From SB21 sp964535295 (lineage in GTDB: Bacteria; CLD3; SB21): a DNA stretch of 9,915 nucleotides. The translations under genes were made by a program, and so were the position numbers. The stretch covers positions 1 to 9,915 of the forward strand of contig CAZHUW010000121.1 in NCBI GenBank assembly GCA_964535295.1, read 5' to 3'. Positions 5,103-9,915 of the stretch are shown here, piece by piece. Positions within the stretch are counted from its first letter, which is position 1. Every line of letters starts with the position of its first letter. The notes below the pieces were generated by a model that saw only the letters and a program-made list of their open reading frames with translations, ran no database searches and was not told the origin of the DNA.

Positions 5103-7298
5103 GTGTTGGATTATTCTGGAATTGATATAAGTTTTTCATGGAGCGGCTGGCTATTCATATTATTATCCATTTTGGCTATTACTTTTTCTTTCTGGTCCTA
5201 CAAAGAAACCCTTCCACCGGTCACGGCATTCAAAAAAAACTTCCTTGCATTACTGAGGTCCGCTTCGCTGATTCTGGCGCTTTTCATCCTGTTTGAGCCG
5301 CTTCTCAACCTTACTTATCAAAAAGAAGAACCGCCGGTGGTCGCCGTAATGATTGACCGTTCCGAAAGCATGAGCATAGCCGACAGTTCGGGAAACCGGC
5401 CAACATTGATCCGGAATATCACGCACAGTGAAGCGCTCAAAATGCTGTCCGGATCGCATCTACTTGAGTATTTTGGTTTTTCCGATGCATTAGAGCCATT
5501 AAGGATAGAACAGTTGGATTCTTTATCATTTGACGGCGCTCAGACCGATATTGCCGCTTCCCTGGAATCATTGAAGAAGAAAATGTCCGGAAGGAATTTT
5601 GCCGCTACAATTCTTCTTACGGACGGACAATACAATCTCGGTGTTAACCCCGCGTCTTATGCTTCGATTTACGGCTTTCCCGTATTTACGATTGGTATCG
5701 GGGACCCTGCCGAGCCAAAGGATATTGCGATTACTCAGGTGGTGTACAATGATATCGTGTATCTCAATAATAAGATTCCGGTCGATGTTTCTATGATTTC
5801 GTTCGGGTATAAAGGGAAACCGGTCAGTGTTCAACTCATGTCTGATGATAAGGTCATCCAAACAAAATATCTGAATATTTCCGATGACGGTGCCGTGATG
5901 AGAGTTGCGTTCGATTTCCAGGCTGAAAAGATCGGATTACAGAAATTTGTGGTGAGAGTTTCTCCGTTGGCCGAGGAACTGACCGATAAAAACAATTCAA
6001 AAGCATTTTATATCAAGGTCGTAAAAAGTAAGGTCAATGTTTGTCTTATCTCAGGATCACCAGGACCGGACCATAGTTTTTTGTACAAAGCGTTGTCCGA
6101 AAACCCCGATATCAATATTAAGGCGTTCGTCGAAAAAAAGGACGGCTCTTTTATTGAGGTAACGGAACCCGTGACAGAAACTGCGCAGGGAACGATTGAT
6201 TGTTACATATTTAATAATTATCCAACGTTCAATTCGGATCCGGGCCGATTTCAATCCTATGTCAATGCCATTCAGAAAGATCGCCGCCCGTTCATGCTGT
6301 TTTGCGGAACGCAATTGGATCCAGCTAAATGCCTGCTGTTGAATGACGCGGTAGCTGCGGAGATTAAACCCGATTTTAGTCTTGAAGAAAGCACGGTATC
6401 GCCTACATTGAGCCTGACTGGCAAGAACAGCGTGATCATGAAGGTGAGCGACAATGCCGCCGATGCGATTGAGCAATGGCAGGAACTTCCTCCCGTATGG
6501 ATCGGCAAATTACGTGTTTTGCCGAAAGAGGGGAGCGATGTACTGGCCCGAGTGGATATGACAAAAGCCACGAATGTGATCAGATCCCGTAAAGATATCC
6601 CTCTCATTATATCAAGGAAAACGGCGCAAAATAAATCGATTGTGGTCGTGCCGTACGGTTTATGGAAGAGTTATTTTGTGATGGCGGGTCTGCGCAAATC
6701 CAATACAGCATATGTGAGTTTCATTTCCAATTCGGTAAAATGGGTGACAACGATCGACGATACCAAGCCCGTGATAGTCACGGTTTCAAAAAACGTATAT
6801 AGGAACGGCGAAAAAATCCTTTTTAACGGCCAGGTTTACGACGAACAGTATAATCCGGTAAATGATGCAAGCGTAAAGGTGAAGATCATGGCCGGAAACC
6901 GAATTCACGATATCGAATTGGAATTCGCCGGTAATGGGCGGTACACGGGACAACTCAATGGACTGGAAGTGGGGGACTATGAGTTTGAGGGAGAAGCCAT
7001 ACGGCAGGACATGTCGCTGGGTAAGGACCGTGGAAAATTTGCTGTGGAGGGTTTCAGTATCGAACTTCTCCAGACTGCCATGAATGAGAATCTTCTGAAG
7101 GCGATTGCCGCGGAAAGCGGGGGGCATTATTTTGCGGCAGCTGAATTTTCAGATATAGAAAAATATTTTAATTACCCGCTTCTCTTGATCGAAGTTAAAA
7201 AAGAGATCGAGTTGTGGAATAAGATGGTTCTCCTCTTTATCCTGGCCGGCCTTTTGACGATTGAATGGTTCCTCCGCAAACGGGCCGACATGCTTTGA
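5103..7298 (+). CDS. Membrane-anchored VWA-domain protein with complete MIDAS site
   Basis: This is a 731-residue protein with two N-terminal membrane helices (about 14-31 and 48-66) and a von Willebrand A domain (about 78-205). The metal-ion-dependent adhesion site is complete: DRSES (Asp85, Ser87, Ser89), Thr148 in GAQTD, and Asp174 in LTDGQ. Two Ig-like regions follow at about 206-305 and 553-650. Between them (about 311-545) is a segment that looks like a degenerate class I glutamine amidotransferase-like fold, starting VNVCLISGSPG. A last membrane helix (about 706-724) ends in Arg/Lys. Most of the chain should lie between the helices in the periplasm. This layout occurs in membrane VWA proteins of the FCB and Planctomycetes groups, generally of unknown function. 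It probably pairs with the TPR protein just upstream. Ligand and partner are not known. The domain calls after residue 205 are tentative. Confidence 0.88.
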   Translation: MLDYSGIDISFSWSGWLFILLSILAITFSFWSYKETLPPVTAFKKNFLALLRSASLILALFILFEPLLNLTYQKEEPPVVAVMIDRSESMSIADSSGNRPTLIRNITHSEALKMLSGSHLLEYFGFSDALEPLRIEQLDSLSFDGAQTDIAASLESLKKKMSGRNFAATILLTDGQYNLGVNPASYASIYGFPVFTIGIGDPAEPKDIAITQVVYNDIVYLNNKIPVDVSMISFGYKGKPVSVQLMSDDKVIQTKYLNISDDGAVMRVAFDFQAEKIGLQKFVVRVSPLAEELTDKNNSKAFYIKVVKSKVNVCLISGSPGPDHSFLYKALSENPDINIKAFVEKKDGSFIEVTEPVTETAQGTIDCYIFNNYPTFNSDPGRFQSYVNAIQKDRRPFMLFCGTQLDPAKCLLLNDAVAAEIKPDFSLEESTVSPTLSLTGKNSVIMKVSDNAADAIEQWQELPPVWIGKLRVLPKEGSDVLARVDMTKATNVIRSRKDIPLIISRKTAQNKSIVVVPYGLWKSYFVMAGLRKSNTAYVSFISNSVKWVTTIDDTKPVIVTVSKNVYRNGEKILFNGQVYDEQYNPVNDASVKVKIMAGNRIHDIELEFAGNGRYTGQLNGLEVGDYEFEGEAIRQDMSLGKDRGKFAVEGFSIELLQTAMNENLLKAIAAESGGHYFAAAEFSDIEKYFNYPLLLIEVKKEIELWNKMVLLFILAGLLTIEWFLRKRADML

Positions 7299-9407
7299 TT
7301 ATTTTCTATCGGCTAATTTGATCCGCGCATCCACGATCTTGCAGTCGCTTTGTGCTTCGAAGACCATAAAAGGATTCATATCGATCTCTGCGATGGACTC
7401 AAGGTCGATGACGAGCTGGGATAATCGCAAAATGTATTCGACGACGGTCGCTATATGTACCGGTTTTTCTCCCCGCACGCCCTGAAGAAGAGGATAACTG
7501 CGCAGGGATTCGATCATCTCCTTGGCATCCAAATCGGTCAGCGGAGCGATGCGGAACGCCACATCCTTGAGAACTTCCACATAGATTCCGCCAAGTCCGG
7601 CCATGATGACGGGGCCGAATTGTTTGTCATGATTCATACCGAGTACGACTTCTTTACCGCCTTTAACCATTTCCTGCACTACAATACCTTCGATCTGTGC
7701 GTCCAAGCTTCGGTCTTTCAGGTTTTTGTAAATGTTTTGATAGCCTTGTCGTACTTCGGATTCGCTTCGCAGGTCCACCTGCACGCCGCCCACATCCGAT
7801 TTATGAACGATGGTGGAGGAATGAACTTTCAGCACGACCGGTTTCTGAAGTCTTTTTGCAAAGGCTGCTGCATCATCTTCGGTTTTTACTATGGTATTAG
7901 CTGCAATCCTAAAGCCGTAAGCGTCAAGTATTTCGAAGACTTCGCTTTGGCCCAGATACAAACGATTTTCTAAATAGGCGCGCTCAATGACCTTTGCAGC
8001 AGCATCCTTTTTAACTTCGAAAGATTTGAATGTGCCTTCGTGTTTAAGTCGCCATTTCCTGTGTTCGTTCATAGCCGACAGCGCGGTAATGGCCGATTCA
8101 GGGAAAATATAAGTAGGGATATTGTGCGTGCGTAGATAACTGATATTCTCCTTATCCTGACTCATGAAACAGCAGAGGATCGTTTTGTCCGGATACTGTT
8201 CGTTGATCTTCACGATCTGCAGAGCCACTTCACGCGCAAATTCGGTCATCGGAGGAACGAAAATAGCCATCATGGAATCAACGTTGGGATCGGCGAGAAG
8301 GATCCTAAGCGCTTTGCCATAAATAACTGCGTCGCCGCCGGCCGTGGTATCGATAGGGTTGTTGACGCTGGCGTCGGGCGAGAGGATCTGGCGTAACCCG
8401 TCTTTTGTTTTTTGGGATAGGTCGGCAAGGCGAAGTCCGTTATTGATAAGGGCATCCGTAGCCATGATCGCAGGCCCGCCTGCATTTGACAGTATGGCGA
8501 CGCGGTCACCGTGCGGCAGTGGTTGTTTGTCGAACGCCATGGCCAGATCAAACAATTGTTCGATCGACGGTACACGGATGACGCCCGCCTGCCTGAACAT
8601 CTCGTCCACAATGATATCGGCGCCGGCCAGTGCGCCGGTATGGGATGAAGCGGCACGGGCGCCGGCTACCGTTCGCCCCGACTTAACGGCGATGATCGGC
8701 TTGAAGCGGGTGATGCTGCGCGCGATCTCGATGAATTTTTTAGGATTACCGAAACTTTCAAGGTACATCAGGACAAGTTTGGTATTGGATTCGTTCTTCC
8801 AGTATTCCAGTAGGTCATTACCTGAGATATTTGCTTTGTTTCCGATACTGGCAAAACACGAAATGCCTAATTGCAGGGCCGCGGCATTTTCCAATATCGC
8901 CACGCCCAAAGCGCCGCTTTGAGAGATGAAAGCGATCTGCCCTTTGCTCAGCCGTGTCGGGGCAAACGTAGCATTCATCTGCGTCTGCCCGTCGTTGTTG
9001 ATGATGCCCATGCAATTAGGTCCGACCATACGCATACCGTACAATTTGATCTTTTCAAGCAATTGCTTCTCGAGCGCCGCGCCTTCGGCGCCAACTTCTT
9101 TGAATCCTGCCGTAATGACGATTAATCCCTTGATCCCCTTTTTCCCGCACTCATCGACAACGCCGAGGACGAGCTGTTTGGGAACGGTGATGATTGCCAG
9201 ATCCACTTCGCCGGGAATATCATGAACGGAGGCGTAGCATTTTACGCTGTGAATCGAATCTGCATTGGGGTTGACGGGATAAATCGCGCCGGTGAATTCG
9301 TACTCGATCAGGTTGTGAATGATCTCGCGGCCGATGGTTTGTTTTTTACGGGAAGCGCCGATGATCGCTATAGACCGAGGCTTGAAGACTTTGTCTAAAC
9401 TGTGCAC
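7299..9407 (-). CDS. ADP-forming acetyl/acyl-CoA synthetase, fused alpha and beta subunits
   Basis: This 702-residue cytoplasmic enzyme converts an acyl-CoA, ADP and phosphate to the acid, CoA and ATP, the energy-saving last step of acetate or amino-acid fermentation. It can also run in reverse. Domains in order are a CoA-binding Rossmann domain (about 5-135, with SIAIIGASR and GPNCMG), succinyl-CoA-ligase-like domains (about 150-450) and an ATP-grasp domain (about 470-700). The phosphohistidine loop SSHTGALAGAD (254-264) contains His256. The second domain carries VLKVHSSTIVHKSDVGGV (525-542), with His535, and DMNPF at 676-680. No acetyltransferase (GNAT) domain is attached, so it is not a Pat-type protein acetylase. 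The start is GTG, with AAGGA 9 bases before it (9417-9421 on this strand). It follows the CorA-like gene by 53 bases on the same strand. Substrate range (acetate, branched or aryl acids) cannot be read. Confidence 0.95.
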   Translation of the reverse strand: MHSLDKVFKPRSIAIIGASRKKQTIGREIIHNLIEYEFTGAIYPVNPNADSIHSVKCYASVHDIPGEVDLAIITVPKQLVLGVVDECGKKGIKGLIVITAGFKEVGAEGAALEKQLLEKIKLYGMRMVGPNCMGIINNDGQTQMNATFAPTRLSKGQIAFISQSGALGVAILENAAALQLGISCFASIGNKANISGNDLLEYWKNESNTKLVLMYLESFGNPKKFIEIARSITRFKPIIAVKSGRTVAGARAASSHTGALAGADIIVDEMFRQAGVIRVPSIEQLFDLAMAFDKQPLPHGDRVAILSNAGGPAIMATDALINNGLRLADLSQKTKDGLRQILSPDASVNNPIDTTAGGDAVIYGKALRILLADPNVDSMMAIFVPPMTEFAREVALQIVKINEQYPDKTILCCFMSQDKENISYLRTHNIPTYIFPESAITALSAMNEHRKWRLKHEGTFKSFEVKKDAAAKVIERAYLENRLYLGQSEVFEILDAYGFRIAANTIVKTEDDAAAFAKRLQKPVVLKVHSSTIVHKSDVGGVQVDLRSESEVRQGYQNIYKNLKDRSLDAQIEGIVVQEMVKGGKEVVLGMNHDKQFGPVIMAGLGGIYVEVLKDVAFRIAPLTDLDAKEMIESLRSYPLLQGVRGEKPVHIATVVEYILRLSQLVIDLESIAEIDMNPFMVFEAQSDCKIVDARIKLADRK

Positions 9408-9460
9408 GTCTTATTTTCCTTGAATAAATAGTAATAGAAATACGGGTTGTTTGTTGGCCG

Positions 9461-9915
9461 TTACCATTTTTTGAATCGGCCGAGGAAAAAGAACATCACG
9501 ACCGATACACAGGCCAGCGCCATAATGATCCAGAATGCAAATGGATTTTCCGAAAGAGGAATGTGAACATTCATAGAGAATGCGCTCACTACAAACGTCG
9601 GAACCATGATGCCAATCGTAATGATGTTAAGAGTTTTCATTAATAAGTTCAAATTGTTGTTTACAATGGATGCGCGCGCATCCATGAGTCCGGCAAGGAT
9701 ATTGGTGTAGATCTCCGCCTGTTTGTAGCATTGATTGCTTTCGATGATGAGATCATCCAGAAGTTCCAGGTTTTCGGTGGTTAGATTGAAACGGGAAGCG
9801 TTGATCTTTATTTTGTCGATCACAGCCGAATTGGAATTGATTGCGTTAAGATAATACACGAGGCTTTTCTGGAGGGTGAACATATTAAGCAGATGCCGGT
9901 TCTCCATGGATTTAT
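9461..9915 (-). CDS. corA: CorA-family divalent cation transporter, C-terminal part
   Basis: This is the C-terminal end of a CorA-like Mg2+/divalent-cation channel. The frame stays open through the right edge (Lys and Ser codons precede the Met at 9907), so that Met is internal and the cytoplasmic N-terminal domain is missing. Counting from that Met, residues 1-90 form the long stalk helices typical of the family (LQKSLVYYLNA at 12-22). They are followed by membrane helix 1 (about 91-111), the pore-mouth loop, helix 2 (about 124-142) and a basic end, RFKKW. The family's Gly-Met-Asn signature reads Ser-Met-Asn (111-113; Ser codon 9575-9577). Such variants exist among distant CorA relatives and may alter ion choice or indicate efflux. 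Fold assignment is firm; the ion and direction of transport are not. Confidence 0.88.
   Translation of the reverse strand, partial: KSMENRHLLNMFTLQKSLVYYLNAINSNSAVIDKIKINASRFNLTTENLELLDDLIIESNQCYKQAEIYTNILAGLMDARASIVNNNLNLLMKTLNIITIGIMVPTFVVSAFSMNVHIPLSENPFAFWIIMALACVSVVMFFFLGRFKKW

Noticed and set aside
6057..6607. Open frames on the minus strand inside the VWA gene
   Set aside because: They lie opposite a continuous gene and show no family motif or ribosome site.
8344..8922. 192-residue open frame on the plus strand inside the acyl-CoA synthetase gene
   Set aside because: The minus strand encodes a full conserved enzyme here; the opposite frame has no recognisable motif and is a codon-bias shadow.
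7299..9407. Protein acetyltransferase (Pat-type) identity
   Set aside because: No GNAT domain is present at either end, and the His256 phosphohistidine loop plus the ATP-grasp domain fit an ADP-forming synthetase.

Overview
The window is an ordinary-looking bacterial chromosomal segment with tightly packed genes on both strands, fairly balanced base composition and no sign of mobile elements, RNA genes or CRISPR arrays. The organism cannot be named from the sequence. The gene set points by inference to an anaerobe-related member of the FCB group (Bacteroidota, Chlorobi/Ignavibacteria, Calditrichota or a related candidate phylum). That set is a split YeeE/YedE pair with rhodaneses, a fused ADP-forming acyl-CoA synthetase, a short CstA, and a BatC-like TPR protein next to a membrane VWA protein.

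Region 1 (1-2262, + strand) is a sulfur-handling operon. It holds the 3' part of a two-domain sulfurtransferase with an intact catalytic Cys, then two small membrane proteins that together resemble the halves of a YeeE/YedE (thiosulfate transporter-type) protein, then an exported or membrane-anchored rhodanese-like protein. The first three genes are linked by 4-base ATGA overlaps and the fourth follows after 4 bases. The likely job is to import a sulfane-sulfur compound such as thiosulfate and pass its sulfur on. The last protein is the odd one: its rhodanese loop has Ser where the catalytic Cys belongs, and its only two Cys lie near the N-terminus and at the very last residue.

Region 2 (2276-4129, - strand) is a carbon-starvation protein CstA, a peptide/pyruvate-type transporter. 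It ends 13 bases from the sulfur operon, tail to tail. The 178-base gap at 4130-4307 carries two divergent sigma70-like promoters back to back. One serves cstA and the other the next + strand pair, and an inverted repeat spans both -35 elements.

Region 3 (4308-7298, + strand) is a two-gene unit. It encodes an exported TPR protein with a long Lys/Asp/Gln-rich tail, followed by a membrane-anchored VWA-domain protein of about 730 residues with an intact MIDAS metal site. They resemble components of Bat (aerotolerance)-type systems, but no MoxR ATPase or DUF58 gene is visible here.

Region 4 (7299-9915, - strand) holds a fused alpha-beta ADP-forming acetyl/acyl-CoA synthetase, which makes ATP from acyl-CoA. 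Upstream of it is the C-terminal part of a CorA-family divalent-cation transporter that runs off the right edge. The stop codons of the VWA gene and the synthetase gene abut with no base between them. All frames in the window appear intact; only the two edge genes are partial.
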